From Verrucomicrobiia bacterium (GTDB lineage: Bacteria > Verrucomicrobiota > Verrucomicrobiia > Limisphaerales > UBA8199): a stretch of DNA of 44,440 bases. The stretch lies in contig DASYZB010000111.1 of the NCBI GenBank assembly GCA_035946615.1, positions 1 through 44,440 on the forward strand, in the 5' to 3' direction. Both the position numbers and the translations under genes were made by a program. Below, one piece after another: positions 1 through 7,914 of this stretch. The notes beneath the pieces are model-generated. The model did not search any database, was not told the DNA's origin, and saw only the letters and a program-made list of their open reading frames with translations. Position 1 is the first letter of the stretch. Each line of letters begins with the position of its first letter.

Positions 1-217
1 CGAACTGCCGCCCGAAGAGTTGAAGAAGGTGCCCAATGTGGCGGGGAGCCTGGGTGAGGCCCTGGATTGCCTCGAGAAAGACCACGAGTTCCTGCTCAAG
101 GGCGACGTGTTCACGTCGGATTTTCTGGACATGTGGATAGCAGCCAAACGCAAGGAGCATGACGCCTTGCGCCTCCGGCCCCATCCATATGAGTTCTATC
201 TCTACTACGATGTATAA
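1..217 (+). CDS. glnA: glutamine synthetase, C-terminal end (partial)
   Basis: This is the last 71 codons or so of a gene that begins before the window; complete codons start at base 2. The visible end, with the segments [28 protein letters not shown] and the terminal [13 protein letters not shown], matches the C-terminus of type I glutamine synthetases, which end in a helix-rich segment and the strand 'HP.E...YYDV'. The enzyme makes glutamine from glutamate, ammonia and ATP in the cytoplasm. The adenylylation-site tyrosine and the active-site residues lie upstream and cannot be judged. It is followed by a 423-bp non-coding stretch before dnaA, so the two are probably separate transcription units. 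Confidence 0.93.
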   Translation, partial: ELPPEELKKVPNVAGSLGEALDCLEKDHEFLLKGDVFTSDFLDMWIAAKRKEHDALRLRPHPYEFYLYYDV

Positions 218-640
218 GCATGGTTGGAAACGAAAAGTTTTCGAAGCATGCGCCTAGTCGAAAAACCGAAAGAATTGCCTGAATTTATCGGTCAAAATGG
301 CCTGTGAATAACTCGTGAACAAAAGTTAATATGTTGTCCTCGCAAGTTGTCTCCCAATTTCCTACAAACTCCATCCGGCACTCGGTTCGGCCCGCAGGTT
401 TTGGGCATAGAAAAGAGCCCTTGGTCGAGTTCTGTTGGATCGCTTTCGCAAGTACTTGAATTGCAGTAAACTAGATTAAAACATTTAGTGCTACTTTTAA
501 CAATGGCCTCGACATGGAATGCGGATTTGATTGGCTTGCAAATACTTTGGCCGTATGGGCAAGGGGTTGAGACCACTTTTTTAGCGCGGTAAGTGCCAAG
601 TGAATAAAATGCCCGAAAAACGGGCTTTTGAGACACGAAA
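218..640. other. non-coding region between glnA and dnaA
   Basis: This 423-bp stretch has no convincing gene; the open frames on the minus strand here have no recognisable protein character. It is AT-richer than its neighbours around 450-510 and holds the DnaA-box-like sites at 303-311 and 599-607. It is the likely dnaA promoter region and a candidate, unproven, replication-origin region. Confidence 0.5.
303..311 (-). promoter_or_regulatory. DnaA box (TTATTCACA)
   Basis: The plus strand reads TGTGAATAA, so the minus strand carries TTATTCACA, a full match to the DnaA-box consensus TTATNCACA. It lies 330 bp upstream of dnaA in a non-coding stretch. A second site at 599-607 (minus strand TTATTCACT) has one mismatch. 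Either could serve autoregulation of dnaA or be part of an origin; two sites alone do not prove an origin. Confidence 0.5.
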
Positions 641-2005
641 ATGCAAACTTCCGCTGAGAAGATTTGGGGTTCAGCCCAGGAACATTTACGTTCCATGCTG
701 GCTGCGGACACTTACAATCTGTGGTTTGCGCCACTGAGGGCGTGTGGCCAGGAAGACACAAATCTTGTGCTGGAGGTCGCGAATGATTTTTGCGAAGTCT
801 GGCTCAAGGACAATTATATGGGGCTACTGCAGGATGTGGTAGCTGTGGCCTCGGGCCGCCAACTTCAGATCAAATTCAGGGTGGGCTCCAGCAATGGCAG
901 CCAGCCGCAGCCGCTTGCGGCTCCGCCCGCCGAAAAAGCCAAACTCGCTGAGGCGGCGCCCGAGCGCAACGCCGCTCTGCACGATTTCAGCTTCAATCCC
1001 AAGAATACGTTTGATTCATTCGTTGTCGGGAACAACAACAACTTTGCCTATGCCGCTGCTTTGGCCGTAGCGCAGTCCCCTGGCAAATCATACAACCCCC
1101 TGTTCCTCTACGGCGGGGTGGGATTGGGCAAGACGCATTTGCTGCATGCCATCGGCCAATACGTCTTCAGCCATAAGAAAGGCGCCCGAGTCGCTTACGT
1201 CTCATCGGAAAAATTCACCAACGAGTACATCGATGGAATTCAGAACAACCAGTTGGCCAAGTTCCGAAAAAGGTATCGGCAAACGGATGTCTTGCTGATC
1301 GACGATATCCAGTTTCTTGCCGGTAAAGAGCGGATTCAGGAGGAATTCTTCCATACATTTAACACCTTGCACGAAGGGCACAAACAGATCGTCCTGACTT
1401 GCGACCGCCCGGCCAGCGAAATACAGAATCTCGAGCATCGCCTGGTTTCGCGTTTCGAGTGGGGGCTGGTCACCGACCTCCAGCCGCCGGATGTGGAGAT
1501 GCGCCTGGCCATTCTCAATAAGAAGGCCCAACTCATGGGCGTCCAGTTGCCCGATGAAATCATGAACTTCCTGGCCAATCGGATTCGGACCAACATCCGC
1601 CGGCTGGAAGGGGCCCTGATTCGTGTCGCCTCGTACGCGGCGCTCACGGGCAAGAAACTGAGCCTGGAAGTGGTCGAGGGCCTCCTGCGCGAATTGCTGC
1701 ACGAGGAGGGCCGCTACTCGATCAGCATCGAGGTCATTCAAAAGAAAGTGGCCGAGCATTTTGACATCCGCCTGGCCGATATGACCAGCAAACGACGGCC
1801 TGAGAATATTGCGTTCCCGCGGCAGGTTGCCATGTTCCTTTCGCGCCAGATGACCGAGAGTTCGCTCAGCACAATTGGCGAGGCCTTCGGCGGACGTGAC
1901 CACGGGACCGTGCTGCACGCCTGCCGGCTGGTGAAGGATCGGATGGAGGTCGATGCCAATGTCCGGCAAGTGGTCAGCTACCTCGAAAAGCAGCTCATGC
2001 GCTAG
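641..2005 (+). CDS. dnaA: chromosomal replication initiator protein DnaA
   Basis: DnaA binds DnaA boxes at the origin, forms an ATP-dependent filament and opens the duplex. The 454-residue protein has the usual four parts: an N-terminal oligomerisation domain (about 1-80), a short variable linker (about 82-115), the AAA+ ATPase and the C-terminal DNA-binding domain (about 345-454). Walker A is GGVGLGKTH with K164, Walker B is LLIDDIQF with D221/D222, and the DNA-binding signature GRDHGTVLHA is at about 418-427. The ATG at 641 is chosen because the N-terminus (IWGSAQEHLRSMLAADTYNLWF) then matches domain I. No strong Shine-Dalgarno sequence precedes it. A DnaA-box match upstream suggests autoregulation. 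No dnaN follows; an ABC ATPase begins 27 bp downstream. Confidence 0.98.
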   Translation: MQTSAEKIWGSAQEHLRSMLAADTYNLWFAPLRACGQEDTNLVLEVANDFCEVWLKDNYMGLLQDVVAVASGRQLQIKFRVGSSNGSQPQPLAAPPAEKAKLAEAAPERNAALHDFSFNPKNTFDSFVVGNNNNFAYAAALAVAQSPGKSYNPLFLYGGVGLGKTHLLHAIGQYVFSHKKGARVAYVSSEKFTNEYIDGIQNNQLAKFRKRYRQTDVLLIDDIQFLAGKERIQEEFFHTFNTLHEGHKQIVLTCDRPASEIQNLEHRLVSRFEWGLVTDLQPPDVEMRLAILNKKAQLMGVQLPDEIMNFLANRIRTNIRRLEGALIRVASYAALTGKKLSLEVVEGLLRELLHEEGRYSISIEVIQKKVAEHFDIRLADMTSKRRPENIAFPRQVAMFLSRQMTESSLSTIGEAFGGRDHGTVLHACRLVKDRMEVDANVRQVVSYLEKQLMR

Positions 2006-2032
2006 GGCTGTCCTTAGGTTAGCTTCGGCGGT

Positions 2033-3058
2033 ATGCCTGCCATCGAAGTAAAGGGCCTGACCAAAGCCTTCCGCACGTACAAAAAGCAGCCGGGCTTTTC
2101 CGGGGCAGTCAAAGGTCTTTTCAGACGCACGTACGAGCAGACCCTGGCCGTCAACGAGGTTTGCTTCACTATCCAACCGGGAGAATTGGTCGGATTTCTA
2201 GGGCCAAACGGGGCCGGCAAAACAACCACACTTAAGATGCTCTCCGGTTTGCTTTATCCCACCAGCGGCTCAGCCCGGGTATTGGGTTACGTGCCTTGGG
2301 AACGCGACGATGGGTACCGGCGCCAGTTTGCCCTTCTGCTGGGGCAAAAAAACCAGCTTTGGTGGGACCTGCCCGCCCGCGAATCGTTCGAACTGAACGC
2401 TCAGATTTACGGGATTGCGCGCCACACGATGGAAAGCCGCGTAGCGGAGATGAGCCAGTTGCTTTCGGTGAGCGACAAGCTGAACGTGAGCGTGCGCGAG
2501 CTGTCGCTCGGTGAGCGAACGAAAATGGAACTGATAGCCTCGCTGCTGCACCAGCCCAAAGTTCTTTTCCTGGATGAGCCGACGATCGGATTGGACGTCA
2601 TTTCACAGAAAACGGTGCGCGAGTTCCTAAGAGAACACAATGCCACCAAAAAAACCACTATCCTGCTCACCAGCCATTATATGGCTGATATTCAGGAATT
2701 GTGTGATCGGGTGATCATTATCGACCATGGCGCCATCTTCTTCGATGGCCGGCTTGCCACGGTGGTGGACCGCTTTGCAGATTCCAAGCTGGTCACCATC
2801 CGGTGCGCGGGGCCAGCCGACTGTTTGGCCCAAGACCTGGCAAAATACGGCGAGGTCCTCGAACGCAATCCCGGCGCCATCCAACTCAAGGTCAAGCGCG
2901 AGCGGGTCATAGCGGTTTGCAAGGCCTTGTTGGATGAATTGCCCATCACTGATATTGATATTCAGGAGGTCCCGATCGAGGAGGTTATCCGGCGCATTTT
3001 CGCCGGACACGCCGGCCTGAGGCTCGATGCGGCATTAAAGGGCCCAGAGGCGCGGTGA
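2033..3058 (+). CDS. ABC-2-type transporter ATP-binding protein
   Basis: This is a 341-residue ABC ATPase. It shows Walker A GPNGAGKTTT (K63), the ABC signature LSLGERTK (from 157; the family usually has LSGGQ), Walker B VLFLDEPTIGLD (D181, E182) and the H-loop histidine H215. An insertion before the first strand (about 15-40) and the C-terminal extension (about 250-341) fit the COG4586 group, whose members pair with ABC-2-like integral membrane permeases for export of drugs or surface compounds. Such permeases are usually encoded next door, but the next genes here are an 84-residue soluble protein and a thioredoxin-like protein, so the partner must be elsewhere. The substrate cannot be inferred. 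The gene follows dnaA by 27 bp and may share its transcript. Confidence 0.9.
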   Translation: MPAIEVKGLTKAFRTYKKQPGFSGAVKGLFRRTYEQTLAVNEVCFTIQPGELVGFLGPNGAGKTTTLKMLSGLLYPTSGSARVLGYVPWERDDGYRRQFALLLGQKNQLWWDLPARESFELNAQIYGIARHTMESRVAEMSQLLSVSDKLNVSVRELSLGERTKMELIASLLHQPKVLFLDEPTIGLDVISQKTVREFLREHNATKKTTILLTSHYMADIQELCDRVIIIDHGAIFFDGRLATVVDRFADSKLVTIRCAGPADCLAQDLAKYGEVLERNPGAIQLKVKRERVIAVCKALLDELPITDIDIQEVPIEEVIRRIFAGHAGLRLDAALKGPEAR

Positions 3059-3131
3059 ATCCCGACTCGATCTGATTTGCCGAAACCCCTTGCCTTTAGG
3101 GACTTTTTGGGCACATCTTTACGGCTAAAAA

Positions 3132-3386
3132 ATGGGTTTGCCTACTGAGCCAGTTACTTTAACCGCAGGACAGCTCGAGGAGCTGAATCGCAAGCTATCG
3201 ACCATGCGCCATGACATAAATAACCATTTGTCACTGATTGTTGCGGCCGTCGAGTTGATCCACCACAAACCGCAACTGGCCGAGCGCATGATGGCCACCC
3301 TTTCTGAACAACCGGCCAAAATCACCGCCTCAGTCTCCAAGTTCTCCACCGAGTTCGAGAGCGCGCTGGGCATAACCCGGCCCTAA
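3132..3386 (+). CDS. small protein resembling a histidine-kinase phosphoacceptor (DHp) helix
   Basis: This is an 84-residue, largely helical protein without membrane segments. Residues about 24-45 read STMRHDINNHLSLIVAAVEL, which looks like the H-box of dimerisation/phosphoacceptor helices ('RHDxxNxL') in Spo0B-like and some PAS-linked histidine kinases. No HATPase domain follows: the frame stops after about 40 more residues. It could be a stand-alone phosphotransfer or dimerisation module or a kinase remnant. It lies 73 bp after the ABC ATPase gene and 49 bp before the thioredoxin-like gene on the same strand. The similarity is by eye, and no response regulator lies nearby. Confidence 0.7.
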   Translation: MGLPTEPVTLTAGQLEELNRKLSTMRHDINNHLSLIVAAVELIHHKPQLAERMMATLSEQPAKITASVSKFSTEFESALGITRP

Positions 3387-3435
3387 TGGGAAGATTTTCG
3401 TTCGACAGCAGAGCCCTCTGGTTGCAAATTCGGGC

Positions 3436-4014
3436 ATGGTTGCAGTGAATTCCACGATGCTTGCCTTGGGCGCGCGCGCGCCTGCGTTTCGTCTGCCGGA
3501 TACCACCGGCAAGAGCGTTTCGCTCGATGACTTCAACGGGGCCGAGGCATTGCTGGTGGCCTTCATTTGCAATCACTGCCCTTATGTAAGGCACATCCGC
3601 TCCGGGCTGGCGCAGGTCGCTCGCGAGTACATGCCGCGGGGCGCTGCCATTGTTGGGATTAGTTCCAACGACGTTGAACATTACCCCGCAGACAGCCCGG
3701 CCAAAATGGCCGAAGAAGCCAAAGCCGCTGGATACATTTTTCCCTACCTCTATGACGAAACCCAGGAGGTCGCAAAGGCTTATCGGGCAGCTTGCACTCC
3801 CGACTTCTTCCTGTTCGATGCCAGCCAACAGTTGGTTTATCGGGGGCAATTGGATGACAGCCGCCCCGGCAGCAGCATCCCCGTCACAGGCAAAGACTTG
3901 CGCGCCGCCCTCGACGCGGTCCTCGGGGGCAAGCCGGTTCCTGCCCAGCAGCGGCCCAGTATTGGCTGCAACATCAAATGGAAACCAGGTAACGAGCCCG
4001 GCTACTTTGGATAA
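3436..4014 (+). CDS. thioredoxin/AhpC-TSA-fold family protein
   Basis: This 192-residue thioredoxin-fold protein starts with a peroxiredoxin-like segment (LGARAPAFRLPDTTGK), then has the redox motif CNHCPYV with C45 and C48, and ends with SIGCNIKWKPGN (C178). That combination marks a widespread family annotated as 'thioredoxin family protein' or AhpC/TSA-like. It probably acts as a thiol-disulphide reductant or peroxide-scavenging protein, but the substrate is not established for the family. There is no signal peptide, so it is likely cytoplasmic. The ATG at 3436 puts the conserved 'LG..AP.F.LPD' strand at residue 10, as expected. Confidence 0.88.
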   Translation: MVAVNSTMLALGARAPAFRLPDTTGKSVSLDDFNGAEALLVAFICNHCPYVRHIRSGLAQVAREYMPRGAAIVGISSNDVEHYPADSPAKMAEEAKAAGYIFPYLYDETQEVAKAYRAACTPDFFLFDASQQLVYRGQLDDSRPGSSIPVTGKDLRAALDAVLGGKPVPAQQRPSIGCNIKWKPGNEPGYFG

Positions 4015-4073
4015 CAAAAGTGGTTGTTCCCACTGCCCTATTCCATTAGATTCCCGTGTATTGTAGGAATGAG

Positions 4074-4613
4074 ATGGATTCGGTCTATTCGGAGCAAGCC
4101 CCTTTCATGACACCCAATCGGCGCATTGGGCTGATTGCTCTGCTGGTTATCGGTTTGGACCAACTGACCAAGGGAATTGTCCTGCGCTTGCTGGGCTACG
4201 CCCAGGAGAAAGTAGTGGTTGAGGGCTTCTTCAAATTTGTTCATTGGGCCAATACGGGGGCCGCCTGGAGTCTGTTCCGGGGCAATAACGAGGCCCTGGC
4301 TGTTATCGCCTTGCTGGCTTTGCTCATCCTCTTTTTCAGCCGGCACCACTTTGATTCACGCACGCTGTTGGGCCAGGTCGCCTTTGGCTTAATCTTCGGT
4401 GGAATCGTCGGGAACCTCATCGACCGCCTGTTCCGCCATCATGTCATTGATTTTCTTTACTTTTACCTCCAGCAACGAGGCGGGACCGAGCTGGGTTTCC
4501 CCGCTTTCAATGTGGCCGACAGCGCTATTTGCACGGGTGTGGGATTGATCTTTTTGATGACCTGGCGGAACGAGCGCGATGCCAAAGGGCCCGCATCGGC
4601 TGTCGCAAAATAA
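4074..4613 (+). CDS. lspA: lipoprotein signal peptidase (signal peptidase II)
   Basis: This inner-membrane aspartyl protease removes the signal peptide of diacylglyceryl-modified prolipoproteins. The 179-residue protein has four hydrophobic segments and both catalytic motifs: NLIDR with D117 and FNVADS with D149. The early motif '[10 protein letters not shown]' and NTGAAWSLF also fit the family. The frame is open from a GTG at 4056, but the ATG at 4074 is preferred because AGGAA lies just upstream at a suitable distance; an ATG at 4107 is another option. The C-terminal 20 residues are charged and cytoplasmic. An rluD-type gene follows after 35 bp, a pairing (lspA-rluD) seen in many bacteria. 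Confidence 0.96.
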   Translation: MDSVYSEQAPFMTPNRRIGLIALLVIGLDQLTKGIVLRLLGYAQEKVVVEGFFKFVHWANTGAAWSLFRGNNEALAVIALLALLILFFSRHHFDSRTLLGQVAFGLIFGGIVGNLIDRLFRHHVIDFLYFYLQQRGGTELGFPAFNVADSAICTGVGLIFLMTWRNERDAKGPASAVAK

Positions 4614-4648
4614 AACTCCTGCCTTGGATAGTTTCTCTTTATTGATCG

Positions 4649-5602
4649 ATGCCATCGCGCACTGAAGTCATAAGCATTGAGCAATCATTGCCTTCCGAAC
4701 GGTTGGATGCCTGGTTAAAAAGCCATTTCCCGGCTGTCTCCCGAGGGGCCATCCAGCGCCTCATCCAGGAGGGCCATATCCGCATCAATGGCCGGGTGGT
4801 CAAACCGACCCATACCCCGCGCGCAGGCGAGCAGGTTCAGGTCCATTGGCCGGAGGCGCAGCCGGACCAAGCGCTCCCCGAAGCGATTCCATTGGAGATT
4901 CTATATGAGGACGAGGCCTTGTTGGTGCTCAATAAACCGCCGGGATTGGTGGTTCACCCTGCAGCAGGCCACGAAACCCGCACCCTGGTCAATGCGCTGC
5001 TGCATCATTGCCGCGGAGAACTGAGCGGTATCGGTGGGGTGGCCCGTCCTGGGATCGTCCATCGTCTGGATAAAGACACCAGCGGCTGCATGGTCGTAGC
5101 CAAAAGCGACGCAACCCATCTCGCGTTGTCCGCCCAGTTTGCCGGCCGAAAGGTGGAAAAGATTTACAATGCGATTGTGTGCGGCGAGATGGAGCGTGAG
5201 CGGGGGGAAATCCGGGCTGCCATCGCCAGACATCCCTCGCATCGCAAGTGCATGGCGGTGGACGAGGAATTCGGGCGCGAAGCGCACACCAGTTATCGGG
5301 TGCTGGAACGGTTGCGCGGCACCACACTGGTTGAAGCCCGCTTGCACACCGGGCGGACCCATCAGATTCGAGTGCATTTCAAGTTCCTGGGATACCCGCT
5401 GCTAGGCGACTCCACCTACGGTCAGCGCCAGAATCAGCGCCTGGGGGACCTGACCGGTTACCTGGCACCGCGTCAGATGCTGCATGCCTTGCGCCTGGCC
5501 TTTATCCATCCGCGCACTGGCAAACGGTTGGGTTGCGAAGCCCCGTTTCCTGAAGATTTCACAGACGCTCTCGCTCGCTTGCGCCCGCCAATGAGAACGT
5601 AA
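4649..5602 (+). CDS. rluD: RluA/RluD-family 23S rRNA pseudouridine synthase
   Basis: The protein has 317 residues. An N-terminal S4 RNA-binding domain (about 12-75, SRGAIQRLIQEGHIRINGR) precedes the catalytic domain with the RluA-family motif GIVHRLDKDTSG, whose aspartate D141 attacks the target uridine. Later conserved segments are RTHQIRVHF and GDSTYG. Length and S4 domain fit RluD, which modifies helix 69 of 23S rRNA, but RluC-like specificity cannot be excluded by eye. It lies 35 bp downstream of lspA on the same strand and is probably co-transcribed with it. Confidence 0.93.
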   Translation: MPSRTEVISIEQSLPSERLDAWLKSHFPAVSRGAIQRLIQEGHIRINGRVVKPTHTPRAGEQVQVHWPEAQPDQALPEAIPLEILYEDEALLVLNKPPGLVVHPAAGHETRTLVNALLHHCRGELSGIGGVARPGIVHRLDKDTSGCMVVAKSDATHLALSAQFAGRKVEKIYNAIVCGEMERERGEIRAAIARHPSHRKCMAVDEEFGREAHTSYRVLERLRGTTLVEARLHTGRTHQIRVHFKFLGYPLLGDSTYGQRQNQRLGDLTGYLAPRQMLHALRLAFIHPRTGKRLGCEAPFPEDFTDALARLRPPMRT

Positions 5603-5768
5603 CCGGTTGAAAAACAAAACAAAGGAATTCCGCTGCAATGGAACCCTCCCGTCCCGAGCGATTATTAGGCGTATTTATACTTCCAGTTATTCAAACTACA
5701 ATCCGCTTGCGATCCCTTGTCGTGGGTGCTATTCTTCCTCGGATTTTTCTCGGACCATTTGCGCATTT

Positions 5769-6479
5769 ATGAATAAAACTACTACTGTTGTCTTCATCGC
5801 CGCACTGGCGGGCTCTCTGCACCTGGCCACTGCGGGTGAAATCATCGGCACCGTCACTCTCAAAGGAACCCCGCCCAAAGAAAAGGACATCACCCCGCTC
5901 AAGGACGACCCTAATTGCGGCAAGCTCTATCCCAACACGATGCCTACGACCCATTTCTATGTCGTCGGCTCCAACCACGGCCTGGCCGATGTGGTCGTTT
6001 CGCTGCAGGGCATCACCGGCAAATCCACCGGCGCTTCGGCTCCGGCTGTGGTGCTCGATCAGAAGGGATGCGAGTATCATCCCCAGATTTTTGCCGTCCA
6101 GACCCATCAAAAGATCACGGTGCGGAATTCCGACCAGGTCCTGCACAATGTGCATGACCTGCCCACTGCCCCGAGCAACAAGGAACAGAACATGGCCCAA
6201 ATGCCGGGCGGCGCCGACCTGACATTCTCTTTCGACGACCCGGAGATGTTCCTCAAGTTTAAATGCGATGTTCACCCCTGGATGTTTGCCTGGGCAAGCG
6301 TGTTCGATCATCCTTATTTCGCCGTGTCGGGCGAGGACGGCTCGTTCAAAATCGAGAATGTTCCTGCAGGCAAGTACACCATTCAGGCAGCGCATCGCAA
6401 GGCCGGGACCGCAACACAGGAGGTTGAGGTCAAAGAAGGCCAGCCTGCAAAGGTCGATTTTACACTCGAAGCCAAGTAA
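5769..6479 (+). CDS. exported cupredoxin-like protein with C-terminal carboxypeptidase-regulatory-like domain
   Basis: This is a 236-residue exported protein. The ATG at 5769 gives a signal peptide (MNKTTTVVFIAALAGSLHLA, cleavage near ATAG). The middle part resembles a plastocyanin-type copper fold: H126 in SDQVLHNVHD and the C-terminal ligand loop CDVHPWM with C166, H169 and M172, the classic His-Cys-His-Met set of type 1 copper sites. Residues about 190-236 form a carboxypeptidase-regulatory-like (CnaB/Ig-like) domain (GSFKIENVPAGKYTIQAAHR). It lies 25 bp upstream of ctaA in the cytochrome oxidase locus, so a role as periplasmic electron carrier or copper donor is a reasonable inference. 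The longer open frame from 5607 has no signal-like N-terminus. Confidence 0.85.
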   Translation: MNKTTTVVFIAALAGSLHLATAGEIIGTVTLKGTPPKEKDITPLKDDPNCGKLYPNTMPTTHFYVVGSNHGLADVVVSLQGITGKSTGASAPAVVLDQKGCEYHPQIFAVQTHQKITVRNSDQVLHNVHDLPTAPSNKEQNMAQMPGGADLTFSFDDPEMFLKFKCDVHPWMFAWASVFDHPYFAVSGEDGSFKIENVPAGKYTIQAAHRKAGTATQEVEVKEGQPAKVDFTLEAK

Positions 6480-6504
6480 GTTTTTGGTCGAGCGGCATCT
6501 GTCA

Positions 6505-7785
6505 ATGAACGAAAGAAAAGTGCTTCCGGTGGGAAATCGGGAGGGCAGTTTAATTTGTCCTGGCCTGCACCGGTTTGCTGTGCTCACAGCCGGCGCCACG
6601 TTTCTGCTGCTGGGAGCGGGCGGATTGGTCACCAGCCACGGTGTCGGAATGGCCGTGCCGGACTGGCCCAATACCTACGGGTATAACATGTTCTTTTTCC
6701 CGTTCTCGAAATGGGTTGGCGGTGTCTTTTATGAGCACACCCACCGCTTGCTGGCTTCAGGTGTGGGCCTACTGACTGCCATCCTGGCCCTCTGGCTTTA
6801 CGGGCGGAGCGCCCGCCCATTCTTGCGCTGGACAGGTCTGGGGCTTCTGGCACTGGCCATTGGGACCGTGCTGATGGCGCCTAAACATTGGACCGATGCG
6901 ATCGTTCTTGGCGTCACGGGCCTCAGCGCATTCTTTGCGAGCCGTGTCTGGCCCCGTTGCGAGCCGAGCCCGCGCTGGATGCGCCGATGCGGCCTGGCGG
7001 CTTTTGTGGCGGTGGTGCTTCAAGGTGTCCTGGGCGGGTTGCGCGTCGTTCTGTTCAAAGACCAAATTGGCATCTTCCACGCCACCCTGGCGCAACTCTT
7101 TTTTGCCCTCACCTGCGCGCTGGCCCTATTGACCAGCCGCGCATGGCAAGAGGCAGCCGCTTCCGGTCATTGGCTAGAGGCCGGGTTCCGCCCGCCCTTA
7201 TGGTTGTCGCGCCTCGTGCTGACCGCCGCCCTATTAATCCTGGCTCAGCTTGTTTTAGGCGCGACCATGCGCCATCAACACGCCGGTCTGGCTATTCCCG
7301 ACTTCCCCATGGCCTACGGCAAACTCTGGCCCGCGATGGACCCCCAGTCTGTGGCGCGCTATAACCAGCAGCGCATCGAGGTGCTGGCCGTCCATTTAAT
7401 TACTGCTTTCCAAATCCTCCTTCAAATGCTCCACAGGTTGATGGCAGCCCTTATTCTTGGGCTGGTCGCCCTTTGCGCCGGGTTGGCCCGTCGCCGCCTC
7501 GGCACTAACCATCCCATCAGCAGGCTGACCTTAGCCTGGAGCGCGCTGATAATAGTCCAGGCCCTCTTGGGCGCGGCGACAATTTGGTCCGACAAGGCGG
7601 CCGACATCGCCACAGCCCACGTGCTGGTTGGCGCTCTCTCACTGGCGCTGGCCATGATTGTATGTATAATGTCATTTTGGCAGCCCGTGTTTGATCATTC
7701 GCCGGTGGAAGACTTGGTCGCCTCCGGCACCTTGTCCGCTGCGCGCTGGCCCCAACGTCCTTGGCCCGTAGGCGGACTGGACTAA
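6505..7785 (+). CDS. ctaA: heme A synthase (COX15/CtaA family)
   Basis: CtaA oxidises the C8 methyl group of heme O to a formyl group, giving heme A for aa3-type oxidases. The 426-residue polytopic membrane protein has eight or so hydrophobic segments in two similar halves. The four conserved heme-ligand histidines are visible: YEHTHRLLAS (H78/H80), IFHATLAQ (H192), MLHRLMAA (H310) and ATAHVLVGA (H372). The repeated 'G.A.PDWP/PDFP' motif (GMAVPDWPNTYG, GLAIPDFPMAYG) also fits. The ATG at 6505 is chosen because it lies just after the preceding gene; the frame is open further upstream but overlaps that gene in another frame. ctaB follows after 129 bp. Confidence 0.95.
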   Translation: MNERKVLPVGNREGSLICPGLHRFAVLTAGATFLLLGAGGLVTSHGVGMAVPDWPNTYGYNMFFFPFSKWVGGVFYEHTHRLLASGVGLLTAILALWLYGRSARPFLRWTGLGLLALAIGTVLMAPKHWTDAIVLGVTGLSAFFASRVWPRCEPSPRWMRRCGLAAFVAVVLQGVLGGLRVVLFKDQIGIFHATLAQLFFALTCALALLTSRAWQEAAASGHWLEAGFRPPLWLSRLVLTAALLILAQLVLGATMRHQHAGLAIPDFPMAYGKLWPAMDPQSVARYNQQRIEVLAVHLITAFQILLQMLHRLMAALILGLVALCAGLARRRLGTNHPISRLTLAWSALIIVQALLGAATIWSDKAADIATAHVLVGALSLALAMIVCIMSFWQPVFDHSPVEDLVASGTLSAARWPQRPWPVGGLD

Positions 7786-7914
7786 GCCGATGTAATCATT
7801 AATAGAGTTGAAGATTTTTATGCCGAGTAGCACCTGTGTAGCTAACCCAACTGTTCAGTCATCGATTAATAGGTCGCGCCCTGCCGCAGCCCACTTCATC
7901 CTGCAACCCGCTCG

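Noticed and set aside
1202-2176. Long minus-strand open frame (324 codons) opposite dnaA
   Set aside because: It is the antisense shadow of dnaA, a high-GC coding gene, and shows no protein family features.
3322-4017. Minus-strand frame of 231 codons opposite the thioredoxin-like gene
   Set aside because: The plus-strand gene has clear family motifs; the opposite frame has none.
5607-5768. Longer start for the cupredoxin-like gene
   Set aside because: The extra 54 residues do not look like a leader, and the signal peptide starts at 5769.
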